A DNA stretch of 64,000 nt from Marisa cornuarietis (GCA_004794655.1 SMMW01000619.1:744001-808000); one strand, 5' to 3'. Shown: positions 48,273 to 59,210, counted from the first letter of the stretch. The notes: generated by a model not told the origin, from the letters alone. Program-made: numbers and translations.

Positions 48273-48852
48273 TGAAGAGTACTTAATGCTCTTAGTCGTG
48301 AGGCAGGTGACCTGTGCTGTGGTCATTGCAGGGGCGATAATACTGATAAAGAGAGTTCAGGTGGCGCTGTTTAAATCAGGGAGCCGTGATGTGCGCGTGA
48401 CGGGATGGGGGAGGAGGAGGGGAGGACAGGCCTGTCTCGTCAACTTGCGAGCCAGTGGAAGCAGACGATCGATTTTAGCCGCAGCGGGCATGCGGAGGGG
48501 GAGAGTAATTTAATTGGAAGAGCCGAGCTTTTCCCTGAGTGTGGGCGAGGTGTAGAGCGGTGTTCACTGAACTGTCTCTCCCCTGTTCACTGCTCATTGT
48601 CACACTCTGGACTATTTTCCCAGTGTTCACTACTCAGCTTGTGTAGTGGTCAGCCTCACAATCACTGATCATCATTACGATGACTGTCAGCACACGCATC
48701 AAGGTCTCATCGCTTAGCTCATCAGAAAAGTCTCAGTGCACTTATCAAGCTTGTCGTTGTCATCTTCATTGCCGTAACCATGATTGACAGTGATTGACAG
48801 TTTCATGTCCTCATCTTCACAATCGTCTTGACATCAACACGGGCCTCTCCCT
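48273..48852. other. No gene; CTCF-like word
   Basis: Unique sequence. TTCAGGTGGCGCTG at 48356-48369 resembles the CTCF core. ORFs at 48286-48668 have no motif. Confidence 0.35.
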
Positions 48853-48911
48853 CATAGTGTCTACTAATGCTGCCCAGTAATGCTGCCCGCTCACCCCGTT
48901 CAGTAATGCTG
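48853..48911. repeat. Left outlier of the 26-bp minisatellite
   Basis: AATGCTGCCCAGTAATGCTG and GTTCAGTAATGCTG are diverged units of the array that resumes at 49103. The intervening SINE appears to have landed in the edge of the array. Confidence 0.7.
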
Positions 48912-49092
48912 GAGAGGGAATTGGTGTTTCATGCCGAGTCAGCAACTAAGGCCATCTCACGGCAAGGCAGCTAGCCCTGTAAACACATTCCACATACAGA
49001 GAAAGAACAATGTGCCCGAGACGAGAACTGAACTCAGGACAGCCAACCCTCGCGGTATTTGTGACAGGCGATCACCTTGTCCAGTAGCCTCG
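48912..49092 (-). mobile_element. tRNA-derived SINE
   Basis: On the minus strand the head resembles a tRNA: TGGACAAGGTG (box A-like, 49083-49073) followed by ATCGCCTGTCACAAATACCG and GAGTTCAGTTCTC (box B-like, 49035-49023). A non-tRNA body follows (GGGCTAGCTGCCTTGCCGTG), ending near CATGAAACACCAATTCCC. Box A and B each have about one mismatch. tRNA-headed SINEs are transcribed by RNA polymerase III and moved by LINE machinery. Both flanks are 26-bp minisatellite units. Confidence 0.6.
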
Positions 49093-49749
49093 TCTAGTCA
49101 CACTGCCCAGTGATGCTCCTCAATAACCCCCTTCAGTAACGCTGCCCAGTAACTGTGTTCAGTAACGCTGCCCAGTAACTGTGTTCAGTAACGCTGCCCA
49201 GTAACTGTGTTCAGTAACATTGCCCAGTAACTGTGTTCAGTAACGCTGCCCAGTAACTGTGTTCAGTAACGCTGCCCAGTAACTGTGTTCAGTAACACTG
49301 CCCAGTAACGCTGCCCAGTAACTGTGTTCAGTAACACTGCCCAGTAACGCTGCCCAGTAACTGTGTTCAGTAACGCTGCCCAGTAACTGTGTTCAGTAAC
49401 GCTGCCCAGTAACTGTGTTCAGTAACGCTGCCCAGTAACTGTGTTCAGTAACATTGCCCAGTAACTGTGTTCAGTAACGCTGCCCAGTAACTGTGTTCAG
49501 TAACGCTGCCCAGTAACTGTGTTCAGTAACACTGCTCAGTAACTGTGTTCAGTAACATTGCCCAGTAACTGTGTTCAGTAACATTGCCCAGTAACTGTGT
49601 TTAGTAACGCTGCCCAGTAACTGTGTTCAGTAACACTGCTCAGTAACTGTGTTCAGTAACATTGCCCAGTAACTGTGTTCAGTAACATTGCCCAGTAACT
49701 GTGTTCAGTAACATTGCCCAGTAACTGTGTTCAGTAACGCTGCCCAGTG
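49093..49749. repeat. 26-bp minisatellite, about 24 copies
   Basis: The unit is CAGTAACTGTGTTCAGTAAC plus GCTGCC, with ACTGCC, ATTGCC and ACTGCTC variants. Some units are shortened to CAGTAACGCTGCC. Confidence 0.95.
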
Positions 49750-50503
49750 TGTGGTGTCTGTCACCTGTCTTCATGTTGTGTATCCCTAACAACCAATCCT
49801 TCAGGTTTTTGACAGGTCTCGTGTTTGAACTAGTCATCTATTGCCATACCACGTGACAGAAATGGTGGGACAGTAAACAGCGACGTGTCTTCATCGTCAA
49901 GAGCCGGCAACTCTTCCACATGGCAGTCTTGTCCTGTAGCAGGAACATTATTAACGGTCTTTCCTACACCATGAACATTATTACAGTTGTGTGTGAACAT
50001 AGTGAACATAGCATCATGTTTGTAGCAGAATGTCACTGGCTGCCACTGACCCTTTCACCCTCTTGCAGTGGTGATGGCGGACTTATCTCCCTTTTAGTGG
50101 CTCTCGTGATCAACGCCGAACTGAAGGTAGAAGATATCAGTCTCTTCCAAACCAAATGAAGGAAATTGATTTTTCTCTCCTTTGAGGTGACTGGTCTTTG
50201 TGTGAGCTGAGGCCCAGCGTGGGACGTCAGTTGTCTTCCTGATGTTTGTCCTGTGGACCTGGCCTCCTGCCTAAGTCCGCACTTGTGCCGGTCACTCACA
50301 GCCTGCAGAGCGCGGGGGGTGGGGGTAGCCACACGGGAGGGGAGGAGGTGGAGGAGAGGGTATGGGACGAGGGAGGAGGAAGGTTTCGTATCCTGTAAGA
50401 GAAAGCAAGAGAAAAAAAGTGTGAGGAGCTGGAAGTAAATCTATCTTGTGTGTCTGCTATAGTCACGACAGCTTGCGTAACAACGAGTCGTCTTCACTAT
50501 GAG
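49750..50503. other. No gene seen
   Basis: Unique intron sequence. The overlapping plus and minus frames at 49830-50438 show no motif and no splice support. Confidence 0.4.
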
Positions 50504-50810
50504 ATGCACGCCTATAGTGACAGCAAAGTGTGACATTGGTGGACACGCCTACAGTGACAGTAAAGTGACATTTGTGGACACGCCTATAGTGACAGCAAAG
50601 CGTGACATTGGTGGACACGCCTATAGTGACAGCAAGGTGTGACATAGGTGGACACGCCTACAGTGACAGTAAAGTGTGACATTGGTGGACACGCCTATAA
50701 TGACAGCAAAGTGTGACATTGGTGGACACGCCTATAGTGACAGTAAAGCGTGACATTGGTGGACACGCCTATGGTGACAGTAAAGCGTGACATTGGTGGA
50801 CACGCCCTTA
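50504..50810. repeat. 37-bp minisatellite, about 8 copies
   Basis: The unit is GTGGACACGCCTATAGTGAC plus AGCAAAGTGTGACATTG. Some copies lack two bases in GTGTGACATT. Confidence 0.93.
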
Positions 50811-51032
50811 GTCACTGTAACACTATGTTATCAGTGCCACTGTAACACTATGTTCTGTGTGCCACTGTAACACTATGTTCTCAGTGCCATTGTAACACTG
50901 TGTTCTCAGTGCCACTGTAACACTATGTTCTGTGTGCCACTGCAACACTATGTTCTCAGTGTCACTGTAACACTATGTTCTCAGTGCCATTGTAACACTG
51001 TGTTCTCAGTGCCACTGCAACACTATGTTCTC
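50811..51032. repeat. 25-bp minisatellite, about 9 copies
   Basis: The unit is CACTGTAACACTATGTTCTC plus AGTGC. It directly abuts the previous 37-bp array without spacer. Confidence 0.93.
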
Positions 51033-51240
51033 AGTTTTCCCGCAAATGTTTACATAACATTTATTTAATATTTTTGACTAAATGTTATGTTTCCTATCAT
51101 TTTAAAATGTTTGCAAAAATGTTTCAGTTGTAAACGCTTAATCGGTAAATGTTTCTAAAATTTTTCATATCAAACTTTTACATTATTACAACCATGTTAG
51201 CGTTTTTAAAACGTTTATAAAATGTTTCTTTGCTATCTGT
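51033..51240. repeat. AT-rich AAATGTTT/AACGTTT-reiterated element
   Basis: Words AAATGTTT, AACATTT and AAACGTTTATAAAATGTT recur in both orientations over about 200 bp. Such sequence resembles non-autonomous repeats of marine invertebrates, but I cannot name a family. It begins where the LINE RT frame breaks after Phe-Ala-Asp. Confidence 0.5.
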
Positions 51241-52640
51241 GTCTGCAAAGCGTAGGCTGCAGATGGGTCTTCCACCAATGGAAATGGAAATATTATGATG
51301 GAGAGCTTCGAGCATGATGTTCTCCACGAAGATATTATTAAACAGCACGGGTGATAGGGGACATCCTTGACGTACCCCTACTGTGGTGTCAAAATCAGCT
51401 CCTATTTGGTTGTACAGCACTACTGTACTCGTTGAGCTGTTGTACAGCGCCTCGGTGACTTGAACGAGGCCTTGTTGGATGCTGAATTTTTGCGTCACAT
51501 GCCATAGGCCCTCGTGCCACACTCTGTCAAATGCCTTTATAAAGTCCATTTCGCTATGGCAGAAGTCCCGCTCGTGCTGAAAATGCTTTTCTATAAGGAT
51601 GCAACAGCGAAAGATCTGCTCAACTGTGCTTCTACATGGTCTGAAGCAAGCCTGTTCTTCTGCTAGCAGCTCTTCTGCAGTGGTTCTGATGTGGTTCTGT
51701 ATGACCTTCAGCATGACTTTGCTTGGGTGACTGATAAGGCTAATGGTTCTGTAGTTCTGACACTGTTTGCTGTTTCCTTTCTTTGGGAGGGGTATGATTA
51801 GTGACTGCGTCCATTCTCTGGGCCATTCCTTGCGCTCCCAGACTCTTTGGCACAGGACAGTGAGGGCCTTTGTAGTTGCTTCCCCACCCTGCTTGAGCAG
51901 CTCAGCTGGTACATTATCAACGCCTGGCGACTTTCCTCCCTTCAAACTATGTACAACTCTTTCGACCTCTTCCCGTAGGACTGGTAGGTCTGCAGGTCTG
52001 TCTCTAGTCTGGTTGTTTTGGAAGTTGTACAGGTCTTTACAAAACTCAATTCATTGGTTGAGTACAGCATTGCCTTCTGTGAGAAGGTGACCATTGCTGT
52101 CTTCGATGACTGAGATCTTCTGCTGATCTGTCTTAGTGAGGGGCTTTAGAAGTTGAAAGGCCTTTTTGCTGTCACCTCGTGCCATTCCATTCTCTATGTC
52201 CCGGCACTGATTCTCGATCCAGCTCTCCCTAGCTGCCTTCATCCCTTTCTTAATGGCACAGTTCACTTCTTTGTATTTGGTGGCTGCTTCTGGTTTGCTT
52301 TTCTTTTCTCTCTTCGAGGCCCTCCTTTGGTCACAGAGGTCTAGGATGTCGTTCGTGACCCATGGCTGTTTCCTATTCATATGTCGCCCTGCAACTATCT
52401 GGGCTGTCGACAGTAGCACCTCTTTGATGTTTCCAGCGAGGGTGTCTACATCACAGTCCACCAGGCTCAGCACTGCAAAATTTCCTCCAACTGTGGTCTT
52501 GAAGACTTCTGCAACCTTTGGGTCTTGCAGCTTCTCCAAATCAAAGCAAATTCGGGGAGTGTTTGAGAGTCGCTTCACTTTCAGCTTCAGGCACATGCAA
52601 AAGTTAATATTTACTGTGTCTGGAAAGACAACATTTTGGC
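51241..52640 (-). pseudogene. LINE family A fragment 4: longest copy, EN-RT linker and RT up to the catalytic motif
   Basis: A single minus-strand frame runs from about 52630 to 51241, interrupted by one stop (TGA at 52053-52051, where relatives have Trp). It encodes the region after the endonuclease (RICFDLEKLQDPKVAEVF, QPWVTNDILDLCDQRRASK, FQLLKPLTKTDQQKISVIED), then RT: KSPGVDNVPAELLKQGGEAT, EWTQSLIIPLPKKGN, QNYRTISLISHPSKVMLKVI, EEQACFRP, DFIKAFDRVWHEGLWHV (motif A, Asp present), GVRQGCPLSPVLF (motif B), and SIGGRPICSLRFAD, where it stops being LINE. The second catalytic Asp and everything C-terminal are gone. The family is an EN-RT non-LTR element common in molluscs, echinoderms and fish; clade not assigned. 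Confidence 0.9.
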
Positions 52641-52825
52641 CAGGTTGATGCTAAACCTAACAACATTTGTTGTGTCCTGTCATCCACAGACTGTTTCGCA
52701 CAAATCCAGTCTATGGAAAACTATTCGAGCCTAATGATGCCGGGAGTTTATAAGTTTATAGACTTTCATGACATTTTGAACTCAGTTGTAGTTGTTTACA
52801 GCGGAAAATGTTGAACTAGGTGATA
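52641..52825. other. No gene seen
   Basis: Short flank with AACATTTTGG and AACATTTGTTG words resembling the 51.0-51.2 kb element. Confidence 0.35.
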
Positions 52826-53010
52826 CACTCAATGTGACGCTCACACACTGAATGTGACGTGGACACGCTCAACGGTTCACACACTTAATGTGACTTGCAC
52901 ACGCTCAACGTGACGTTCACATACTCAACGTGACGTGCACGCGCTCAACGTGACGTTCACACACTTAATGTGACGTGGACACACTCAATGTGACGTTCAC
53001 ATACTTGAAG
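52826..53010. repeat. 22-23-bp minisatellite, about 8 copies
   Basis: The unit is ACACTCAATGTGACGTTCAC plus AC, with CGCTCAACG and ACTTAATG variants. Each unit includes GTGACG. Confidence 0.9.
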
Positions 53011-53919
53011 CTCGGCTTGCATCAAGTGCCTTGCCAAAGCTCTGCTCAAAATAAAGGCGGCGGGGAAGGCAGGAGGGGCAGGAAGTGTAAGACGAAGTTG
53101 ATGTATTAGGCGGGAGGTCTGTCTCTTGTGGTGCACACGATCACGTGACAGGGGTGTGGTCTTTGTTGGTCTTGTTTTATTTTGTTTATTATTTCGGGGA
53201 TGATAGTGGCTAACGAGGCTAACTGGTGCCGCAGTCCTGGTCTATGTTATGATGACAATTCTTTATAAACGAGGCGTAAAGTAAGCAAGACATGCTTGTT
53301 CTCCACTGAGCCCTCGCCCTCGTTCTCACGCTTAACGGGGTAAGAATAAGTTTAGTAATTTACACTTGCTGGTCCTGGAGTTGGTATCACTAATGTTTTG
53401 TGGTTCAGGCCTCATCTCATTTTCCTCCATTCTAGTAATGTAGTAATATAGTATAGGTATTTTAATAATTGGCGTCGAAAGCAGTTCATGGAGTTGAATT
53501 ACTTAAGAGGGAGAGGGAGGCTGTTCCACAGCACGCTCCCTGAGAGAAGGTCTATTCTAGGAGGGGGACTATTCACGTTTAGAGAAGTTCAAGTGTTATT
53601 GGAGGAAAATAGCAAAGAAAGTCTGGGGGACAGTCTACCCGTCAGTATTTTGTTAATGAAGATGCATGTGTTGAATTTTAGTCCCTCCGAGGAAGGACTC
53701 CCAGCGAAATGAAGTCATTTGGTTGCATTGTTGGCTTCACTAAAACTGTTTTAACCACTAGCAGAGTCCCAGAGGGTGGAGGTAGTCAACGGCTGACTGA
53801 ATGTGGGTTGTATACAAGAGTTTTCTTGTGTGAGGGTCTAGCAAATGTTTAATTCTGGACAGCTGCTAGACTTTCTCGGATGAGATACTTTTGCTTGTGG
53901 CACAGATGTGTTGGGACCA
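53011..53919. other. No gene seen
   Basis: Unique intron sequence. The 74-codon plus frame at 53488-53712 has no recognised motif. AT content rises at 53430-53480. Confidence 0.4.
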
Positions 53920-54192
53920 CGACTACGTGCCGACTGAGGTTCAACAGCCACGTGACTACGTGACGACTGAGGTTCAACAGCCACGTGACGACTGAGGTTG
54001 CGCAGACTGGTGACTAAGTGATGACTAATGTTGAGCAGGCTGGCGACTACGTGACGACATAGGTTGGGCAGGTTGGCGACTACGTGACCGCTTAGATTGG
54101 GCAGACTGGCAACTACGTGGAACTGAGGTTGAGCAGGTTTGCGACTATGTGACGACTGAGGTTGAGCAGGCTGGCGACTACGTTGCGACTCG
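53920..54192. repeat. 33-bp minisatellite, about 8 copies
   Basis: The unit is ACGTGACGACTGAGGTTGAG plus CAGGCTGGCGACT with many substitutions. The left end has GTTCAACAGCCACGTGAC instead. The 190-codon minus frame at 53838-54410 is explained by the 33-bp (11-codon) period. Confidence 0.88.
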
Positions 54193-54707
54193 CCGGACAA
54201 GAGTCGTTCTAATCGATGATCATGTGATAAGGGAGGATTACTGCGCCTGATCTTGAACCCAATCAATGGCGTGGGGTTCCCGATAGCGCTGCTGATTGCA
54301 TTTGACGTGCGCTGGCCTGGAGGGGAAAAGACTGACTCGCCAGCTAAGCCTTGATAAATATTGTACGGCACGTGATAAGGGGCAGAGCATCGGTACTTGC
54401 ACACCCTCACCCGCTTCCCCAGCCCTTCTCACTTGTTACAATTGTCTCCCTCTAATCAAATTTTTACAAGCCCTCGCCTGACTCGTCTGCATGGCGAGAG
54501 AGATGGTGCTGTGTTCGTCCTTAGAGGTCAGAGCGTGCTGCAGCTACCCTTACCTTTCTTCTTTTCGGTGAGCATCTGAGAGTGTGCCAGCAGCCCAGCA
54601 GCACTCAAGTCTGGAACAGAATTATAATCAAGCAAACACTATAGGGCGAAAACTAGTAAAGCAAAGTATGTGTTATTATGCAGTGTGTCGTGACTGAGCC
54701 AGCGCTA
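54193..54707. other. No gene seen
   Basis: Unique spacer; nothing recognised. Confidence 0.4.
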
Positions 54708-55321
54708 AGCTGTGATGTTTAGAATGAACTAACTGTGCTGTTTAGTGCAGAATGAGCTAACTGTGCTGTTTAGTGCAAAATGAACTAACTGTGCTGTTTA
54801 GTGCAGAATGAGCTAACTGTGCTGTTTAGTGCAAAATGAACTAACTGTGCTGTTTAGTGCAAAATGAACTAACTGTGCTGTTTAGTGCAGAATGAGCTAA
54901 CTGTGCTGTTTAGTGCAAAATGAACTAACTGTGCTGTTTAGTGCAAAATGAACTAACTGTGCTGTTTAGTGCAGAATGAGCTAACTGTGCTGTTTAGTGC
55001 AAAATGAACTAACTGTGCTGTTTAGTGCAAAATGAACTAACTGTGCTGTTTAGCGCAGAATGAGCTTACTGTGCTGTTTAGTGCAAAATGAACTAACTGT
55101 GCTGTTTAGTGCAGAATGAGCTTACTGTGCTGTTTAGCGCAGAATGAGCTAACTGTGCTGTTTAGCGCAGAATGAGCTTACTGTGCTGTTTAGCGCAGAA
55201 TGAGCTAACTGTGCTGTTTAGTGCAGAATGAGCTAACTATGCTGTTTAATGCAGAATGAACTAACTGTGCTGTTTAGTGCAGAATGAACTAACTGTGCTG
55301 TTTAGTGCAGAATGAGCTAAC
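54708..55321. repeat. 28-bp minisatellite, about 22 copies
   Basis: The unit is GAACTAACTGTGCTGTTTAG plus TGCAAAAT. Two classes (GCAAAATGAAC and GCAGAATGAGC) alternate, giving 56- and 84-bp higher-order periods in the first half. Confidence 0.96.
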
Positions 55322-55396
55322 GCAAGGTCTCCGTAATCACAAGTTGTCTTCCACAACAAACTTGGGCACAAAACAGGCTTAGGGTTTAAGTACTGA

Positions 55397-56190
55397 CTTT
55401 AATGGGGGGCGTGTTCACTTTAATGGGGACGTATTCACTTTAATGGGGGCGTGTTCACTTTAATGGGGCATGTTCACTTTAATGGGGCCGTATTCACTTT
55501 AATGGGGGGTATTCACTTTAATGGGGACGTTTTCACTTTAATGGGAGGCGTGTTCAGTTTAATGGGATGTGTGTTCACTTGAATGAGGGCGTGCTCATTT
55601 CAATGGGCCGTATTCACTTTAATTTGGCATATTCACTTTAATGAAAACGTGTTCACTTTAATGAGGCGTGTTCACTTTAATGGGGGTGTATGTTCACTTT
55701 AATTAGGGCGTGTTCACTCTAATGGGACGTATTCACTTTAATGTGGGGACGTGTTTACTTTAATTGGGGCGTGTTCACTTTAGTGGGGACTTATTCACTT
55801 TAATAGGGACGTATTCACTTTAATTAGGCGTGTTCACTTTAATGGGGAGAATGTTCACTTTAATTAGGACGTGTTCACTCTGATGGGACGTATTCACTTT
55901 AATAAGGGGAGTGTTTACCTTAATTGGGGCGTGTTCACTTTAGTGGGGACTTATTCACTTTAATGGGGTGTATGTTCACTTTAATGGGGTGTGTTCACTT
56001 TAGTGGGGACGTATTCACTTTAATGGGGGCGTATTCGTTTTAATTGGGCGTGTTCACTTTAATGGGGGCGTGTTCACTTTAATGGGGACTTATTCACTTT
56101 AATGGGGGCGTATTCACTTTAATTGGGCGTGTTTACTTTAATGGGGGGCGTGTTCACTTTAATGGGGACGTATTCACTTTAATTGGGGCG
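55397..56190. repeat. About 19-bp minisatellite (GGGGCGTGTTCACTTTAAT), about 42 copies
   Basis: Core TTCACTTTAATGGGG is separated by variable CGTG, ACGTA, GTGTATG or CTTA linkers, so the period drifts from 17 to 22 bp. More degenerate than the neighbouring 28-bp array. Confidence 0.93.
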
Positions 56191-57895
56191 TGTTTATGGC
56201 GACATTTGGAGGGCGGTTCTAGTTGTTATGGAGATTACTGAAGTCGCACATGGGTTGTCGCTGGAGTACAGTTTTTTGCGTCACGTGTCACAGTCTTAAT
56301 CAGTGCTTCTGCTAATCCAGGTTTATCTCACAGCAAGTAGCAAATGAGTCTAAATTTGGCCTGAATTAATATTTTCTGTTATCTCACAAAGCAGCGCTCA
56401 CTCAATATCTAACGCGCCCGTGTGTGTGTGTGTGTGTTAGTTCGTGTGTGTCTTTGCCATGTGAGACAAAAAGTGTGTTCCGTATAAATTTGCGGAGAGA
56501 AAAAAAGAACGGAGTAAGATTAATTTGCAGTCTGCTGTAAAAAAAAATAATAAGTAGTTGCAGCATGTAACAGCAGGTGACATCTGGCGGGTGAAGGCGG
56601 CCTACAAACGACGTCACCAGTGAACAGTGCTCGCTGTGGGGCAGAATATTTCTATACTTTCAGTCTCTCTCTCTTTTTCTCTCTCTCTCTCTCACTCACA
56701 CACACACACACATAGAGTGCAGCCTCACAAGCACACATGTGCAGGCGGGTCGCCTCGCGCTGAGTGTGAAGTGCGAAATAAAATATGTCATGTCAGATTG
56801 CCATGTCAGCAGTCATGTCAGCATGTCAGAGCCAACAGTCATGTCCGACTCTCACATCACTGTCAAACCAGCTGTGATGTCAGACTGTCGAACCAGTCTT
56901 GTGAGTGTAAACTAGTGGAGACACGGTGCACAACCCACTCTGGTTATTATAAGAGAGATCAGCTCAATAGCTCACCGCAGGTCAATGAGCAGGCGACATT
57001 GTCAGCACTGACAGAATGGTTCAAGTCTCCGTTTATTATAATCGCCTTCCCTCGTGTCTGTTCTTCATTGTGACAGGCCACTGCCTTCACGGTTTTGTTG
57101 TTTTTGTTTACATTTATGTCGTAGAGAAGTATTAGAATTGTAGGGGAAGTACGAGGCAGGCTGATCGCTTGAAGTGCTGTGGCCGCAGACCATCGGCGAG
57201 AGGGGGGGTATTAATTGGTTAATCCCATGTCCACCCGACAGCCTCGTCTATCAGGCCGGTCAGCAGACCCGCCAGATGGCTGCCTCCACGTCTGTGGGTG
57301 AAGCGCCTGGGGATTAGAACCACACCAATGATGGTGCGCCACCAACGCACGGGCAGAGGCGGGGGGGGTAGCTCTAGTCTTCTCCCACTTCTGCTCCCCC
57401 TTCCTTTTGATTTTCCTGTTGTTGCAGGGAGTGACATTTGTTGCGCCTGAGATCGTGAGACTAGTGTCCTCCCTCAGTACTGTCGGTGAGAATCTCAGTG
57501 GGCTGATGGCGAAGGTTGCCTCCCTCTCCCCATCGACTCCCCGCGTGACGGGGGCGGGGCTACTGCCGCGTGCAGAACATGGCTGGTGGAATGTTACCTG
57601 TCAATGTCCAGCATTCGAGCTTTAAATGGCTTTTGTCAGACTGAAGTGTTTTCTGTAAAATGCTCACAGAAAATAAACCGGGTATTTAATTGCGTCCACG
57701 ATCGACACGTTGGCTACTGCACATGTGCTCAGGGAAAGAGGAAGTGTCTCTGGCTTCACTCTAGGCACCTGCTCTGTTTACAAACATCTGAGGGTAAAGA
57801 CTGACATCTGAGGGTAAAGACTGACATCGACCAGTGTGGTCTGGACACACAGCATGGGGTGGGAACAAGGGATACCGCATGGGTTGGATATAGAA
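56191..57895. other. No supported gene; several microsatellites
   Basis: (GT)n at about 56420-56437; (CT)n then (CA)n at about 56664-56713; a degenerate CATGTCAG-type repeat at about 56796-56880; G-runs at 57203 and 57361; and two copies of ACATCTGAGGGTAAAGACTG at about 57784-57825. Minus-strand 57219-57437 and plus-strand 57407-57804 frames have no family motif. Confidence 0.4.
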
Positions 57896-58005
57896 AACAC
57901 ACACACACACACACTCACATACACTCACACACACACACACACACTGGCTCTCATTTTCTCTCACACATGCGCACGCACACATACACAAAGGCGCAAAGAC
58001 AAGTG

Positions 58006-58058
<53 letters not shown>

Positions 58059-58063
58059 GCGCG
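57896..58063. repeat. (CA)n/(CG)n alternating purine-pyrimidine tract
   Basis: CA runs at 57896-57945 and 58016-58044, then a pure (CG)n run at 58044-58063. The middle contains TGCGCATGCGCGCACAC. Strong Z-DNA-forming composition. Confidence 0.95.
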
Positions 58064-58738
58064 TTTTCTTCCATTCCTTCCATATTTTTCCTGTAGAGTG
58101 GCTCCCTGCGTGGACTTCTACTGACGAGAGTAAAAACTGAACTCTGTAGGTAGCCTCATATTCTGTGGCTTATTTTAAGTTATTGGTCAGACTGCGCACA
58201 GTCGCTTTGATGTCCAGAAGCGCATTGCACGTGACAGCAACGGGGGGGGGGGGCGGCCACCTGTAATAAATCAAGTTTGCAGATGTCACAAACAAATTAT
58301 TCACATCTGCGCTGGCATTCGGTTGGACTGGATATTATCTCTGTGTCGTGCTTTCTGCGTGGCTAGACTGTTGTTAGTTTGTGTCGGCGACTAGAAGGTT
58401 CTATGCACTGTGATAGGTTGGAACAAACACACAGCAATGTGATCGTCATGGACACTCGGTATACACGAGTCTTACACTAGTTACCTGCAATTTACAGTCT
58501 AATTAGCAGTTATGTGATAAAGTCCCCTACACAGGAATAGTTAGAGACCCATGATACACAAGATGGCCTGGCGACTTCTCAATAATGTCGCATATGACGA
58601 GACACGACTGTCACCGATATGTCTGCTCTCTAAACTCTCTCGCATGTCCACCGAAGCAAGTACTCTCAAATTCACTGAAGCAGAACAAAACTTGTCCGCT
58701 GTTTTCCTATATTCTGCCACGATGACTGGCGGTAACGC
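58064..58738. other. No gene seen
   Basis: Unique intron sequence with a G-run at 58242-58254. Opposing ORFs at 58541-58835 have no motif. Confidence 0.4.
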
Positions 58739-58806
58739 GGACGTCACAGCTGTCACGTTGATGTCACGTGGACGTCACAGCTGTCACGTTGATGTCACGT
58801 GGACGA
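58739..58806. repeat. 31-bp duplication, two copies
   Basis: GGACGTCACAGCTGTCACGT plus TGATGTCACGT occurs twice in tandem. Each copy holds CRE-like GACGTCAC and E-box GTCACGTG. Confidence 0.9.
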
Positions 58807-58945
58807 CGTGTGTAGACGTTGCTCTGTGGACATGACCTGCAGGAGACCCCCGGCCAAGATCACACGGTAATAGTTAGTGCTTGCAGGCTGGCCGCCAGCT
58901 GAACAGCCTGATGCTAGGACGTGTACTGCACGCGAAAACTGCGTA

Positions 58946-59050
58946 GAATAATAATAATAATAATAATAGGGAATAATAATAATAATAATAATACAGTGAA
59001 CTTATATCACGCCATATCCCGCACCTTTGGGCAGCCTCAAAGATCTTTAT
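58946..59050 (-). mobile_element. Candidate retroposon 3' end with (AAT)n tail
   Basis: (AAT)n at 58946-58993 is followed by GTGAACTTATATCACGCCAT, ATCCCGCACC and GCCTCAAAGATCTTTATA. This resembles L2/CR1-like or SINE 3' tails (CACTTATATAGCGC..., GCCTCAAAGCGCTTTA) that carry a simple repeat at the end. Orientation and class are inferred. Confidence 0.4.
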
Positions 59051-59210
59051 AGAAAAATACACACACAGACAAACAGACAGACACGGACGCACGCAACAAA
59101 CCTAGAATATCATATGAAATGAAAGATATGAACCAGGAGTTGCTTCCAGCGCACAGTTCATATGAACTAGTGATATTGTGAGACGTGTATATGTACAGCC
59201 TGGTGAGAGG

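Noticed and set aside
53838..54410. 190-codon minus-strand ORF rich in Ser/Arg/Asn/Leu
   Set aside because: Much of it is the 33-bp repeat; no domain or splice support.
57428..57485. A possible cassette exon in intron 1 with a good acceptor (CCTGTTGTTGCAG) and donor (TCG/GTGAGA)
   Set aside because: Its 58-nt length breaks the frame and, joined after exon 1, it reads into a stop at once. The transporter family has no insertion at this point. It could only be a poison exon, for which there is no evidence here.
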